Counted from the first letter of the stretch, positions 9,932-22,998 are shown. The stretch is DNA of 59,264 nt from Fomitopsis serialis (GCF_022376445.1 NW_025955201.1:1-59264), one strand, 5' to 3'. Notes: generated from the sequence alone by a model not told the origin. Numbers and translations: made by a program.

Positions 9932-12722
9932 TGAGTCAACTGCCAGACTTGGCTAGGAGGGCTTCGGGAGGAGCAGCCACACAGGGTCAAAACGAAACAA
10001 CTGGCAGCAGCCGAGGCGGGATCAAGGAAGGAGGGCGAATCGGCGCCGGCCTAATACAGTTTCATGCACTAGCCCTGCAATGCTCCTCCCGCTTCATCCA
10101 TCCCGTTGAGTATTCCGAATTTTTCGCACAGCGTTCTTTGCTCCGTACTAGTTGTCAACGTGTACTTTCAAATGTGTTCGTATTGGAGAGATAGAAATTG
10201 AAAAGTACACGCGTTAATGCCCGACAAGTAGCCTCGTTCCTGGAGATCTCAAGATCATCAATATGTCTGCACCGAGTAGTACCGGCTGCCACTGAGCGCT
10301 ACGTGAAACAACGTCGATTGCCGAGTAGACTTCGACAACCCGCGACTCGGACGCAACATAGAGGCCCATCGTTCGGTGGCATCGGTTTGACACGGCTTCA
10401 CGTTTGTACTCGTATTGAGAATCTCGTTAACCGTAATTGCTCAGTTGGGTGGCCAGGGTGGGTGTGGTTTGTCGGAGGCACCTGGACTTCGCATACGCGA
10501 AGAACAACATGAATGTCGAGGATTCACTCACCGCATGCGTGTCGCTTGTATTCTGTGCTTCTCTGGAGGTTGGCGGCCTCCGAGTTGCTCATCTCGTGGC
10601 AATCGAGATATATAGCTTTCAATTGATGCGAAGCGTATCAGTGTATCCTCCGAGTCGGCCGCATCATAGAACAACTTCACAGCACAGGAAGCGCTACTGA
10701 ATACTTACAGTAGCTGGCCCTACTGTGAATGAGTATGTACTACGCCATGCGCATCAGAGGGCATACCTTCTACATCCACGGTGCTGAATCGTAGCTCCGT
10801 GAAACTGCCATCGACTCCGACCTTCTGGCCTGGCTCGTATCGATCTCTACTAAACTGCGTCTTTTTGCCGCAAATTCTCGTTAATTGAATTGACGATCGT
10901 CATATGAAGATCCTCCACACGGGCTTCTCACGCCCGCGTGGGGAGGCTGTGGTGAATCTACCACCAGCACCGACAAGGCCAGGAAGACCTGCGCAGTGCG
11001 CAGGCCATATTCGCTCAATAATGACCACATACAGACAGCGGCAAGACAATCCTTTTTTGGTGGAGTGTTGTGCCTTGTGGCGCAGCCCCTCGGCAGTCGA
11101 CAAAGTCGCCTCTCCGGGCCCACTGGCGGTGGCGGGGAAATACGGCAAGACAATCCTCCAGCCAACATAAGCGGACTTCCGCAAAGTTGGTCTTTGATGT
11201 GTCGGAGACGAGAGCTTTGAGCGAGTGTATCCTTGGTTTATGCCCTTTGAATTAGCAGCGGGTTTTACGGTAGTGGTTTACGTAGTACTTAGTATCAGTT
11301 GGTTGTCGCACACGAGTACAACGCGATGCTGGGCTCTTTGACAGGTTCGAAGACGCCACCGTCGCGACAAATGATCGACGGTCGCGTAGTGTAGAAGCTT
11401 CGCCAGTGCTACGGTCTACCCCGAGCTCTCCGGGTTCGAAGTTGTGTTACAGGAGGCTCAGGGGCGCCGTGCGCAAAAACCACACGACAATGACAGAACC
11501 TCGTAACAGTGTTTCAGACTTTGCGTGGAACGCTGCAGCTGGACTTGCCGCGACCGAAACCGTCGCAAGACCGCGGAGCTTTCTCACCGGATCCCACGGA
11601 TGAATCTCCGGGCGATCGCCCGTCGCGGCCCGTCCACTAGCCTCCACGCGACGCAAGCGGATATTCCTGATTTTACGTTAGGCAAATGGCAACGGAGGCA
11701 TGCCACGCTGAGTCCTGGCAGTGGCCAGACCTAGGATCAGGCAGTAGGATTAGGCCGGTTTGTGCGGAGGGTTCACGTTCAATATTCATGAAGCAGGCAT
11801 GCAAGTCCTCCGAGTGTACTGGGCCATACTTCCGTCAAAACCCACCGAATAACGTTTCTGCCTTCTATGTATGCCGACTTTCATTTGTCAGTGGCTGACT
11901 GGCGGCTTGATAAGCAACATTCGACAATGAGGAACGACCGTAAGCCGCAATCGCAACGACTTCAAGCTTCAAGCCTCTCCTGAAGCCTGACTTAGTCCGC
12001 GAACTCGATGATGTCCCAACGCAGCCTGGTGGCCCCGGTACACTGATTATTTCGCAGTGGAGGTTGGAGGAGTGATGGCTGCTCCTATGAGTTTGAGGTG
12101 TATGTCCCTCGTACGTGTCGCTGGAGCGGTTACAGTAACTTATGTCTGGATAGGCTGTCTCGACAAGGAAGTCGCGGCGGCGCAGCTTGAAGGCACATTG
12201 CATGAATGCTCGATCGTCCTCCCGAGTCCCGGTGATCTAGTCGTACAAGTACTTCGATTCTTCACATTAGCTACAACATCATCCCCTCCTAACGTAGTAG
12301 TAACTGAATACCGTACATCAAAAGCCATAATATGCGTCTCGGACGAGGAATTGAACAACAGCCGTCATGTGAAGGTCCATCTATGGATTTAGTATGTGCT
12401 ATTATGCAAGATCGTCATGGTGTGCGTCGGACTCGGGACTCGGGATTCAGGGTGGAAGTGAGGGCGGTTGGACGTTGACTTCGAGCGGCGAGCGGGCGTG
12501 GCGAGGAGCCTGAGCGTGAGGTTGAATGCGACTTCGGTGAACGGCGAACGTTGGGCGAACGTTCCCATATGAGGATATAAGGTAGGCGGCGCGGTGGTCT
12601 ATACGCGATGGTGCTCATTCTCCGTTTCCAGCAAGGGGCGTCGTGAGACCCGAAAACGGGCACAGGTCGTGGCGGGCATGGATGAGAAAGACACGGGAGG
12701 GGGACCACAGCGACGGGCTCGC
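9932..12722. other. Gene-poor region, possibly with decayed exons on the minus strand
   Basis: No gene is recognised in 2.8 kb. On the minus strand between about 10,930 and 10,215, several open pieces flanked by GT and AG read like protein (for example KVGVDGSFTELRFSTVDVEG and LYVASESRVVEVYSAIDVV). They could be exons of an unrecognised or decaying gene. A plus-strand open frame of 111 codons lies at 12057-12392 with no motif. A 14-base direct repeat (GGATTGTCTTGCCG on the minus strand) occurs near 11,040 and 11,150. Confidence 0.35.
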
Positions 12723-14143
12723 CTATGCCCACCTGCCCAGGAGCGCCATGAGGCCCGCGCCGAGCATCATGCACCCGAGTGCGAAGACGAGCTGCTTGTT
12801 GCTCCCCCCGATCATCTCCTTGTTAAAGATAAACTCGTGCGCCAGAAGCTACCACACACCCCGCCGTCAGTCACCCGCAACCCAAAGCAACACGCAGGGG
12901 GGCTCACCTCGACGAGGGCGGTGTAGATGAGGATGCCCGCGCTGAACGCGTCGAGCACGCCGGAGACGATGTTCGCCGTCGCGCCGTTCGGGTTGTACGT
13001 CGAGCGCACGCCGAGGCCCGCCGCGATCCCGATGGGCGTCGTGATCCCGAAGAGGACCGCGCCGACGACGGGCACGTACGCGTACTTCTGGGGCAGCTCC
13101 ATGAATGCCAGCCGCGAGCCGATACCGAGGCCCTCGAACGTCTCTGGAGTGGGGAACGGTGTCAGTGAAGGCTTCGACGGAGGTAGGAGCGAGGGGGACT
13201 CACGGTGGAAGACGATGACGATGAAGAGAATTTTGAACTCTTCGTCGACGGCGAGGGTCAGGCCAACCAACACACTGTTGACGACCGTGAGCAAAATGTA
13301 CGACGCCGCAGCGAGATGCACGGCGTACATACCTGTGCAGCACCACGCCGAACTCGAGGATCGCAATGCCGATGATCTGCGCGATAGCCGAATCCGAGAG
13401 CGCGCCATGCATACCGTGATCATGGGCATGTGCGTCGTGGTGCGCAGAGCCCTTCTCGGGGTCGCTCATGCTTAATTCCTCGCTACGAATGTCGACCGCG
13501 TCGGGGTACTCGAGCTGCATTTTGGCGGCGACTGCGTCAGCGCCTTGGGCCTGCACCTCCGGGCCGTGTGCGGAGTGGGACCCCGTGGCGAGGCCGTGGC
13601 CGTGGGCGTCGTGCTTGAGCCCGACCCTCGCGAGCACGGCGGTGCCCCAGCGGAAGGCGATGAGCTCGACGATGAAGATGATGAAGATGCTGCAGAGGCA
13701 GATCGCCATCGCGTACGGCTGCAGGCAGTCGGCGGTGATGTCAGCGGGCAGGCCGGTGGTGAGAGGGTGGGGAAATGCGTACGTAATTCTGCCATGCTTC
13801 CGACAGGCAGGGAGAGGTGAGCTCCTGGGTTGCAGGGTCCAGCAGGTGGATGAAGGCCGTTGCGATCTGTTCAAGGCGGTCAGCGATTCTGTCGATGAGG
13901 CGCGAGGAAGGCACTGACGATGACACCGCTGCCGAAGTACTTGGCGACCTTGAAGGCAGTCTCGGGGATGACCACCCCGAGGACCCTATGCCGGCGAGCT
14001 AGGACAGGGAAGAGAGCACCGAAGAGGGACGTGGCGAGGATGATGAAGATCGAGGCGATCCGGAGGTCAGTGTACGCGTCGGAATTGTTGACACTGTTGC
14101 AGTCGTCTCTGCCATCCCTCGCGTAGAGTCTGTGGGCTCGCAT
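12723..14143 (-). CDS. ZIP-family zinc (metal) transporter
   Basis: Plasma-membrane or organelle ZIP (ZRT/IRT) transporter for uptake of Zn2+ or a related metal. It starts at 14143 (MRAHRLYARDG). TM1 is ASIFIILATSLFGALFP, then VAKYFGSGVIV and the helix FIHLLDPATQEL (near 13860). TM3 is CLCSIFIIFIVELIAF. A long cytosolic His-rich loop contains HHDAHAHDHGMHG (about 13410-13450), the usual metal-binding loop. Next comes IAQIIGIAILEFGVVLH (TM4, with the metal-site His), then the TM5 motif FHxTFEGLGIGSRLA (about 13130-13150), and late TMs VPVVGAVLFGITTPIG and GILIYTALVE. The last exon ends LLGRWA and TAG at 12723-12725. At least five short introns. An ordinary intact ZIP gene. Confidence 0.92.
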
Positions 14144-14260
14144 TGTTGAGGAAGAATGTAGGGGTGCCGAAGTCGAGGGTCTGGTGCGCTTGACTAGCGT
14201 CGGCTGGGGACTGCCTGCTTGCGGTGGAGGGAGCGGTCGTTGGAGAGACGGGGTGGAGAG

Positions 14261-14270
14261 TTATATAACG
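14261..14270 (-). promoter_or_regulatory. TATA-like element for the ZIP transporter
   Basis: CGTTATATAA on the minus strand, about 120 bp upstream of the ZIP start codon. Suggestive position and sequence only. Confidence 0.35.
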
Positions 14271-16228
14271 AAGGAGGGAGGTGGGATGGAGGAAGGCAGC
14301 GCGGGAAAGCAGGCTGAGACGGCACTGGGCAGTGGGTAGGGTATCGTCCGGTCAACGCCTGCACTGGCCAGCAACCACATCGTCGATGCACCCATCCGCC
14401 ACAACACTGCGAGGGTCCTCGCCAGCGCTTCCTCCCGTCTGGCCAATCACACGCCTTGCTTTAGCAGATTTCTCCATCACGTGCACCGAGTACCCTCGCG
14501 ATCGCCAGCACCGAGCAAGTCCTCGGTTGCTCCTCGGCGACGTCCGCTTGTTTGCTTCCGCCACTATGCTGGTCGGGACGGTCGCACTCACGGTCCCGGC
14601 CACTGTACGCTACCGCCTGCTGACCTCCAAAAGTATTCGGTTCAAAGTATTCGGTACCCTCAATGGATTGGCCTGATTCAGGTTCAGACAGGCAATAGAA
14701 CCGTACGTAGTGTCAGACCAAGGTTTGCTCGTGTGAGGCTCCTCACCGTCAAAATAGGCAACGGCGGCCTCTTTGGCACACGACGAGGTACAATGTCACT
14801 TTCTCTATCTCCCGGTCAGTGTCTGCCATCGACATCGCTCGACATCGAGGTCCCGTCCAGTCACCGTGCCGGTTACGTGCCGATGAGGTCTACGAACAAT
14901 ATTGTGCCGACCGCCCAGGTACGTCGGCATACCTAAAGGCATGGCTCAGTTGAAACTACGGACGCAACAGAAAATAGATGGTGTCACCACAGCTCAGAAG
15001 GGAATGCTACGTCTTGCGAGGCCAGGAGAAACCACATGGTTCGGCCTTGAATTGGACTCGCAAAGTTTCGGCCTGGATGTGACAATACCAACGTAAAATA
15101 CAATTCTTGCTCCCAGCTGCAGGTAATGTGCTTCGTTATGACATCGCCTTTGATAGCCAGTGACTCAACCAGTGTCTTTCCAAGCCTTAGATACAACTCG
15201 TCGCAGTCCCGCCGTAGGCCCATCAAAGGCACCAATCACGAATCTTACCGCAGTACCAATGGATCTCTCACCTCACGTAGCTCCGTGCGGCTCCCTGAAA
15301 CTCATCGCCTCTCGTCCAGTGCTCGGAACAACCGGCCCACATGCACGCGCGCTCTCCTGCACCCTCGCAGTGACGGCCTGCGCCAATGGTCCACCAAGCA
15401 TTCACATCCTACCATCCTACGGTGCTCCCTCCACTGCCTCCCGGAACGTCCCAAGCACACCCGCACTGCGACGTAACTTCGTGGCGACGTCGCTGGAGGG
15501 ACCCAAGGGATCCAGAGACGTATTTCCCAAGGACTAGGTTCATGCCTCGGAATGGCCGATTAGGTTGCGGCGTCCGCCCAATGGGAAACGCACATATTTG
15601 ACCGTACGGTATGCGATGTCCCTTTCCGGACAAATGCATATGCGGAGGAGGATGCATATGCGGAGTTGGGGGAGGGAAAGAATGGTGAATGGGCCGTCGT
15701 ACCCACGCGTGCAGAGCAACGTCACATAGGCGAGTTCGTTGGCCTCGTCAATAATGATGGACGCGCATCGACAGCGCCGGAGCGGACCCCTTGGGAGGCG
15801 CAGCCATGGTCGCAAATTTCGCGTACTCGCGCGTGGGGATGAGTCGAGGGAGCTAACTTCGTCGCGCGGGCTCGCGCCAAATTTGACCCCGTCATCAGCC
15901 CTCTTCTTACGAGTTTTTCGACCGATGAGACCAGAAATTCTTCTGCGTGACTTCTGCGCGAACTCGGAGGTTGCTCACCGGCACCGCCCACCGTTGCACA
16001 GTTAAAGCTCCTGTGAACATTCGATGGATCATCGAACTAACAGAATGCAGTTCCCCCCGCAGAAGGAATACGCATCGTGCGTGACATAACTGAGGCCTCA
16101 CGCTCAAGACTGGAATACCTCCATCCTGGTTCACAGGAAGCTACTAAACCCTACCATTACGAGGAGATCTACATACAGCTACAAACGACCTGCAAAGTCT
16201 CAGTCTAACCCCGAACCACGCCCCTCGT
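14271..16228. other. Gene-poor region
   Basis: No gene is recognised in about 2 kb. A minus-strand frame at 15540-15815 includes IIIDEANELAYVTL followed by FTILSLPQLR. This looks like a beta-propeller blade but lacks the rest of a protein, and could be a relic. A 14-base sequence (ATGCATATGCGGAG) is directly repeated at 15634-15647 and 15652-15665. Open frames at 14281-14936 on the plus strand show no motif. Confidence 0.4.
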
Positions 16229-17609
16229 TCACCCACTCTTCGCCTGCCTCGCGACGCCTCCCCTGCCCGCGAAGCCCCACTCGATCTGGTGCGACTGCGT
16301 GACCGTCACGCCGAGGTCGTCCGCGAACGCCCACACCGTGCCGGGGTTCTTCTGGAACTGGCGCCCGACGAAGATGACGTCCGCCGCGCCCTCGTCGAGC
16401 ACACCCTGCGCGAGCGCGCCCGTGTTGATCGTGCCCACCGCGCCGACGAGGAGCTTCTCGCCGTGCGCCTTCTTCACCGCCGCGGAGAACGGCACCTGCA
16501 GGAGCTTGTGCTGCAGCTCCGGCGCGAGCTGGAACTTCTGCGCGGGGTGGATGCCCCCGGAGGAGACGTCGAGGAGGTCGACGCCGTGCGCGGAGAGGAT
16601 CCCCGCGAGCCGGACGGTGTCTTCGTGGCTCCAGCGCTCGTTGGGGTGCGAGTCATCCAGCCAGTCGGTGGCGGAGACACTGTGATGCATGTGAGTGACG
16701 GATCAAAACCAGGACGAAGCGGGGAGACGTACCGAACGAAGAGAGGCATCGTTGGCGGGATCACCGCGCGGACGGCGTCGACGACCTCCAGGAGCAGCCG
16801 GACGCGGTTCTCGAAGCTCCCTCCGTACTCGTCCGTGCGGTGGTTCGCGACCGGGGCCAGGAACTCACTGAGGAGGAACCCGTGCGCCGAGTGGATCTCG
16901 ATCACGTCGAAGCCCGCCCTCAAGCTCCTCTTCGCCGCGTCCACAAATGCGTTCACGACGCGCTTGATGCCCGCGCGCGTGAGCTCCTTCGGCTGGGGGA
17001 ACTGGTCGCTAAATGGGATCGCGGACGCGCCCCAGACGTCGTCCGGCCAGCCGCCGTCGCTGACGGGCGCGGAGAGGCCCCTGTGGACCCAGAGCGCGAC
17101 GGTGGACGCCTTGCGGCCCGCGTGCGCGAGCTGGATGCCGATCTTCTGGTTCTGCGCGTGCGCGAACTGGACGACCTCCCGCCAGGCCTCCGCCTGCTCG
17201 TCGGTCCAGATGCCCGCGTCCTGGGGCGTGATGCGGCCCTCAGGCACGACCGCGGTCGCCTCGACGATGGTGAGGCCGGGCCCGCGTGTGAAGATGCCGC
17301 CGACTGGGAAGGGAAGGGGGTTGGTCAGGACGGCGCTTCTGGGCCTACGGTGAGCGATAAGGGACCCTCACGGTGGGCGAACTGCCATGGCGTCACCTTG
17401 CCGTTCTCTGACGAGTACTGGCAGAGCGGGGAGAGGAAGATGCGGTTCTGGAACTCGACGCCGCGGATCTTGATAGGCTTGAAGAGCGCCGGGATGGGCT
17501 TGCCATCGGGCTGCGGGTCGAGCGCAGTGCCCGCCGGAGGATACTGGGCGGGAGCAAAGTAGGGGACGTTAGGCGCAGGGGCGTTGATGTAGTTGTTGTT
17601 GTGGGCCAT
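16229..17609 (-). CDS. NADH:flavin oxidoreductase, old yellow enzyme of YqjM type
   Basis: FMN-dependent ene-reductase acting on activated C=C bonds. The start at 17609 gives MAHNNNYINAP. The barrel begins with RGVEFQNRIFLSPLCQYSS; the Cys there is the class-III flavin-site residue. Next come QLAHAGRKAS (flavin and substrate site), then IEIHSAHGFLL with the two catalytic histidines, followed by NHRTDEYGGSFENR, DVSSGGIHP, and the FMN phosphate-binding end VGAVGTINTG...VGRQFQKNP. The C-terminus is GGVARQAKSG. Introns lie at about 17304-17366 and 16688-16733. Length about 420 residues, normal for fungal members. A good TATA box lies 52 bp upstream. Intact and high confidence in family; the physiological substrate is unknown. 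Confidence 0.93.
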
Positions 17610-17660
17610 GGCGAGAAGGGGGGTGGGATGTGTGGGGAAGACATCGCCTGGCGAGCCCAG

Positions 17661-17670
17661 CTTTTATAGG
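17661..17670 (-). promoter_or_regulatory. TATA box of the old yellow enzyme gene
   Basis: CCTATAAAAG on the minus strand, 52-61 bp upstream of the ATG at 17609. A textbook fit in sequence, orientation and distance. Confidence 0.6.
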
Positions 17671-18637
17671 GAGCGTTGCAGGTTTGTTGAGCCAAGGATA
17701 TGTTGGACGAGCCCGAGCCAGGAAGCAAGAGTGCCGCTTGGTTACTAATGTTGGTCGATTGGCAGAATCGATGTCCAACAGAGCCGAAGGCTCTGGATAA
17801 GTCAGCAGTGTAGGGACGTCGTTACTCAGCACAGAAAAATCACAGCAAGGGTCTGCTTTGAGGCAAGCCTGGCGTGCTCCGGACGGAGAATAGGCAACAG
17901 GCTATCCTTCCGAGTCTGGCGTTCCACGAGAGACATAGAATCAGATGTTAGAGATATGCTCCCAGGGCGGTGGCCTCGAACCCTGTACAGCTCAGCGAAC
18001 GAGTCCGAGATAGTCGGGACGACATCCCCAAGTCTCATCCATGTGGCGGATGCGGCGGAACACTTCACCCGCACACCATGTCTTCTGCTTACGTCACACT
18101 ACCTCATGCTTCCTCTTCTGGTAAGTAGCCACCGCTGGTCCGTCCAGGCTCATCTTGACCATCTTCTACCACACGTGCATGGTCGTGTTACGCGACTCCT
18201 AGACTTCTACAACCTCTCTTTCCGCGTACCACGCTGTGTTTGTGCGATGCAAAAACGCTCTCGCTCTGTCCACAGCCGTTACACAGAGACCCGCACAGAA
18301 CCGTGCGTTCGCAAGCGAGCCATGAGCCGCATCAGCGCGCTTAACCACGAATGAGACTCGAAGGACGTCAGGACACGTATCAAACTCTAACTTAACGTAC
18401 TTCCTGGTCGAGTTCAGCCACAACACATAAGTAATCTGCTCCGAGTGACCAGCGGTGAGTGCTTGAGTCCTTACCCTCTTGACTACATGATGCAGCTAAC
18501 GTCGGACATCCCTTACTATTGTTGCCCTCATGTACCTATAGTACGGGCCTAAAACACGGAGAGTAATAAAAAAAAAATTTAAAAAAGGGCTACGTGATGC
18601 AACACTCACTATACCAGCTTTCAGCTCGCCTTCATCA
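17671..18637. other. Gene-poor region
   Basis: Nothing recognised. Short open frames exist on both strands (for example 17826-18074 minus and 17956-18354 plus). An A/T-rich stretch occurs at 18566-18588. Confidence 0.4.
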
Positions 18638-18733
18638 TGAGTTTGTTGGCTCTCAACAACGACATCCTCCGTATCATCGCGGAAATGCTTTACGCCGCGC
18701 AATGCATCAATGGTGTCTCGCGATCTGCATGCA
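18638..18733 (+). pseudogene. F-box gene relic (N-terminal fragment)
   Basis: An ATG at 18638 opens with LALNNDILRIIAEML, which looks like the first helix of an agaricomycete F-box domain (SCF substrate receptor). After that the frame is lost. A +1 frame continues with MHQWCLAIC, the expected next F-box helix, and stops at once. No downstream leucine-rich-repeat-like exons follow. I read it as a short dead fragment. Confidence 0.45.
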
Positions 18734-18739
18734 GTAGGT

Positions 18740-21366
18740 GCCCATCAATTAGAGCGATATGCCATCCACGGCTGAAGCTTAACTCTTAGCTTCTTTACAA
18801 CACCGCTCGGCGCTGGCGGTTACACGAGCGAACCCCATAACTGAAAGGATTACCTAGTAGGCTCAGGCAGGGCTCAGGTCTCCAGGTCAGGGACTCTATT
18901 GTACCCTCAGACGTTAGGACCAGGCTTAGCTCAAGGTCCAACTATCAAGTTCCGATCGACTCCGCTGTGAAATATTCGCGAACGACAGCACGATCTCACC
19001 AATAGGGTTGGCTCCTACCAGCGCCGCGGCTGTACTCGCGGGCAGTCGCGGCCATGGTACGGACATTGAAGGACAAGTCGGTCACAGCGAGGGCCGCAAT
19101 GGGTTATGCTAACATTGTTGGTAATATAGTACATCAGAAGAAGAACGTACGCGGGCTTGGTATGGTCAGGCGACAGGCAGTACACGGTCACGGCCGAGGT
19201 CTGAACGACGAGAGCGCTCAACACGACTAGTACGTGGTGTTGCGCTCGCTATGCTGACTCTGTCCGCTACCCTCACGGGTGACAGCAGGGACAGAGGTGC
19301 CGGGACACAGTACACGTTATCCGCAGTTTGGTGTCTAACCGTACATCAAACTGCAGATAACGGGGCCTACAAACACGGCGGCTCAGCGTAGGAAGGCAAG
19401 GCACAGGTAGATGTTCGCCGCAAGCTTGAGATGCCTGGGTCTGAGCCGTCCGCATTCTCTTATATACCCTGTATGTGTGCGATGCACGGTCTCAGATCGT
19501 TCCAGCTAATTCGGTATTTGCTAAGGCCCCTCCCAAAAGAACAAGGACAGGCGGGGTTGTGGCCCCACGTAGCAGGTGTCTCAGATCCAGATCAGATCCA
19601 TATTCGTTCTCATGATCATGATGATGAACTCTGGATGAACTCAACATTTCACTTATGAACCGCAACAAGCCACCAACGCGTTGAGACGCGACGGGCGCGG
19701 GTCTGTACAAGTGCTGGCTTACTAACCAAGATTGACACGCTCCGCCTGTACCGTAGCACTTCAAGTTCAGATCTAGTGAGCACATAGCGATATGTCTGAC
19801 ATGGATGATCAGACACTCAGACTCGTGTCTGTCCCCGACTCACTCAGACTGTCCCTTGCGTATGACATTCTTTCTGTACCGGCACCAGCCAACCGCCAGG
19901 CGGACCTCCAGTGGCGCCGCGGCGTATGCATGGTTCCGTTTGCGATCACTGCACAGTCACTCGCCGGCACCTGAAGTAGTAGCCTGGAAGACTCGCATTG
20001 CTGGCCAGTCACCGGCCTCGGTTCTTTGCTGTCTCCTGCTGTCTCCGAGTCACTGTAATAGCCAGTCGTTCAAACGTTCAGACCTTAGACGCGGTTCCAC
20101 TCGGTCTCAGGCACAGGACTAATACTTATGAGCGACCATGAATTGATCGCGGGGCTCGTGAACCGCGGGGCTAATCTCATACCACCGCAAAAAATACGGG
20201 CGAATCGGACCTCGAACAAAGAACAAGGCGACGAATGGAGAAACTCTTTGGCGTACGTTCGAAGTCCAAAGGTGTACTGAAAATAAGAGGGTTGAACGTT
20301 GAAAGCCATCGAACATCGCCTTTATTACCAAATAGGGAAATTCTTTGATCGTCAATCTTTTGGATCCCAAACATGCAGTGAAGCGGTACTCGGGCACTTG
20401 GTACTTTGTTCTGTTGCTAACTAACGTTACCGGAGGGTGAGGTAGAGCCTGTTGCTGTGTTCTGCGAGGATCTTTGCATGTTGGGTTCGGAAGTATGATT
20501 TGCGGTGTACCATTCACACGGCGCTAGTTTGTGAAGACCCCAACATGATGGGTGAGAATGCGTCATACTCAGTACTCATCCCGGCGGGTTGGCCTTTCTG
20601 GAGAGGGTAGACATGATTCTATGTGGACAAGACTCGTTCGTGCCACCGAGTGGCTATGGATACGTTCAGGATCTGCACCCGGCGGGCATGTACTCAATGG
20701 TACCGGTGAAGTTGTATGAACTCTGCGCATGCGCATGCGCAGCGAGTCGACCGCTTCGCAGTAAGCTGCTTATGATCTGCCTCCGAGACTCATTTACCCA
20801 CATCAGATGCCCACCAAGTTACCAGCGGATAGACGAAGGCCAGAGGGCTCAGGTGGTACCGTGTAAGGCCTGATCGATGATCCCTACATCCGGATGCTAT
20901 GTCCACTTGATGTCCACCGAAACCATGTCTGATATGAAGTCCGAACAACGGACCACGTACGGTATGCGAGAGTATGTGCAGAGGCCTGATTTCATCCACG
21001 CTACGAACCGAAACTCGGCGAGAGTTTGTCCGGAAGGCCCAATGCTGGGATTTGAGGATCACTGGCAGGCATCTCCGCCTATAACCCGGGGGGGGGGGGG
21101 GGAGGGGGGCCTGGTTCATGCCCAACTTACACCGTTGGCCGTTTACTACAAACCATCGGTGAAGCCAGTGCTGCTGTACATGCATTCCATATGGACACGG
21201 CGGCTGCGGGAATAGCAGCAGATCATGCCAAAGCGCCGCAAGACGACTCAAACGGCCGCACATGCCCGTTCTACATTCGCCGGTCGTGATCGACGCTTCC
21301 CTTCCGCCCCCTGTCATATTGAGGTTTAGGCTTACCATCGCGTGAACTCCCGAAAGTTGAGCGCTT
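18740..21366. other. Gene-poor region with low-complexity sites
   Basis: No gene is assigned in 2.6 kb. Minus-strand frames at 19015-19224 (hydrophobic) and 20119-20517 (132 codons) have no recognised motif. There is an uninterrupted run of 15 G at 21088-21102 followed by A and six more G. A GCGCAT repeat occurs near 20725-20742. Confidence 0.4.
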
Positions 21367-22998
21367 TCAACTCAATTCGACTATCCGTGTGGTCTGGTCC
21401 GCCGAAGCACCCGCCGCGGACTCCTGAAGCCTCTCTGCCGTCTGAGCAGTACCGCCGCCGACGTCCGCGCTCTCCCTCGCCATGGCTTCCGCGCGCCCAG
21501 TGACCTCTCCTGCAAGTGTATGCAGCAGCAAGGGGGGCACGCCCAGCACGTACGCGGAGTAGAAGGTCAGCTTGTGCGTGACGTGGTTGTGCTTATGTTT
21601 TGACGTCGGCTTTGGGTCGGCGCCGAAGAGTGCGGAGAGGTCAGAGAGGGCGAAGAACGTCCGTGCGCTTGGGTGGGACGCTAGGTCGGCTGAAGGAACG
21701 GGAGAATGGGTAGCGGGTGGCATTGACGAGGAGTTGGTTACGGCCGTGCTGTCTGATGGAACGGCCGGGGGAAGCTCGACCACGGCCGAGGGACGCAGTA
21801 AGGTGGCGGCGTCTTTCAGGACGAGGGAGTAGAACGTGGGCGACATTGCACCCTGCGTCTGGACATGAATGCTTGAACAGCCAAAGGTGAGAAGATGAAC
21901 CTACCGGGCGGAAACGAGACAAGAGGTCCGTTACCGTCGCCGAGAGAGTGGAGTGCACGGTCTTCGAGAGACGGTCGGTGAGGAAGGGCACGAGCTCCGC
22001 GATGATGTGGCGCGCTTCGTCCCGTTCTGACGGGTCGAGGGATGTCAGAGGCGAGGTGGCGAGGTAGCGCGTGACGTATGTGTATGCGACCCTGTAGCGA
22101 TATCACCGATGAATTAATAGATGCGCGTGCAGAAGTAGATATGCGTACGTACATGATGGCACACAGATTATACAGCAGCAGGGGAAACTTACCTGGGGTG
22201 TGCGAGGCTCCGGCCATATTCGCAGGGACCTGCATCATGGCAGGCTTCTTGCCGTACCTCTTCTGTGCGCGAAACGATGCACTTAATTGACCCGCACTGG
22301 CGTCATCGGGAGCTTCCCACCATGGCTCGATGCGCACTTTCTCGAGTTCTTCACTGGAGAGGAGCTGCTGCGCTAGCTCACTGTCTGGGTCGCGAAGTGC
22401 TTTGGTAAATCTCTCACGCTCCTCGGGTGTGAGTGCTGTCCAGAGGTCGTCGTATGAAGCCGCCTCTGTGAAAGCGCCTCAATATGGGTCGGCCATTCCG
22501 GAGACAGTGACACGCACCTAGGTCTAGGTCTTTCAATCTACTCTCTAGATTTGCATCATCTGCGTCGGAGTCGTCAGACTCGAGACCGAGTATGTCGTCG
22601 TTCATAGTGTCTTCTTCGAAATGTTTCAGGAGCTCCAGGGTTTTCTGTCTTTGCTGAGCAGACTTGGATGCATCGCCGCGTACGTCGGATTCGATCTCTC
22701 TGCGGTAGAAATTCTCGGAGCACTCCGCATGTGACTAGGTGGTTCGACGAGTCTGCATGGTGTAACGAAGACGAAATCCTTGCTCACCTCGGAACGGAAA
22801 CATGTCAGAGAGCAGTAAGGGATGTTGCACCGCGAACATGTGTATCTAGAGAACTGTCGCCGACAGCTGTCAGCAATGAGAAACGCGGCTCTGGAATGCC
22901 TGGTACGCAATGAAGGCTTACATGGCGCAGGGCAGCGAACTGGTATTTTCTGCAACTGGTTGCGTTTTGATGTCTGCAGGTCCCGGGGTGGTCTCCAT
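21367..22998 (-). CDS. zf-HIT domain protein, ZNHIT2-like
   Basis: The start at 22998 gives METTPGPADIK. Residues about 25-60 form the HIT zinc finger: CAICRRQFSRYTC, then CNIPYCSLTC, then a Cys in ECSENFYRR after an intron. An acidic segment follows (DILGLESDDSDADD). The conserved middle is SYDDLWTALTPEERERF...LWWEPWW-like, here EPWWEAP, typical of ZNHIT2/HIT-finger proteins. The C-terminal half is helical (FLTDRLSKTVHSTL and TFYSAYVLGVPP), ending at 21367. ZNHIT2-type proteins work with the R2TP/Hsp90 assembly machinery in snRNP and RNA polymerase biogenesis. The gene has several short introns and is head to head with the Dbp9-like helicase, 268 bp apart. Zinc-finger assignment is strong; the subfamily is inferred. 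Confidence 0.82.

Noticed and set aside
14281..14936. Two overlapping plus-strand frames upstream of the ZIP gene
   Set aside because: No motif and no splice support, and they overlap the likely ZIP promoter.
16289..17562. Plus-strand frames of 354 and 240 codons
   Set aside because: They lie antisense to the old yellow enzyme gene, whose motifs and introns are clear.
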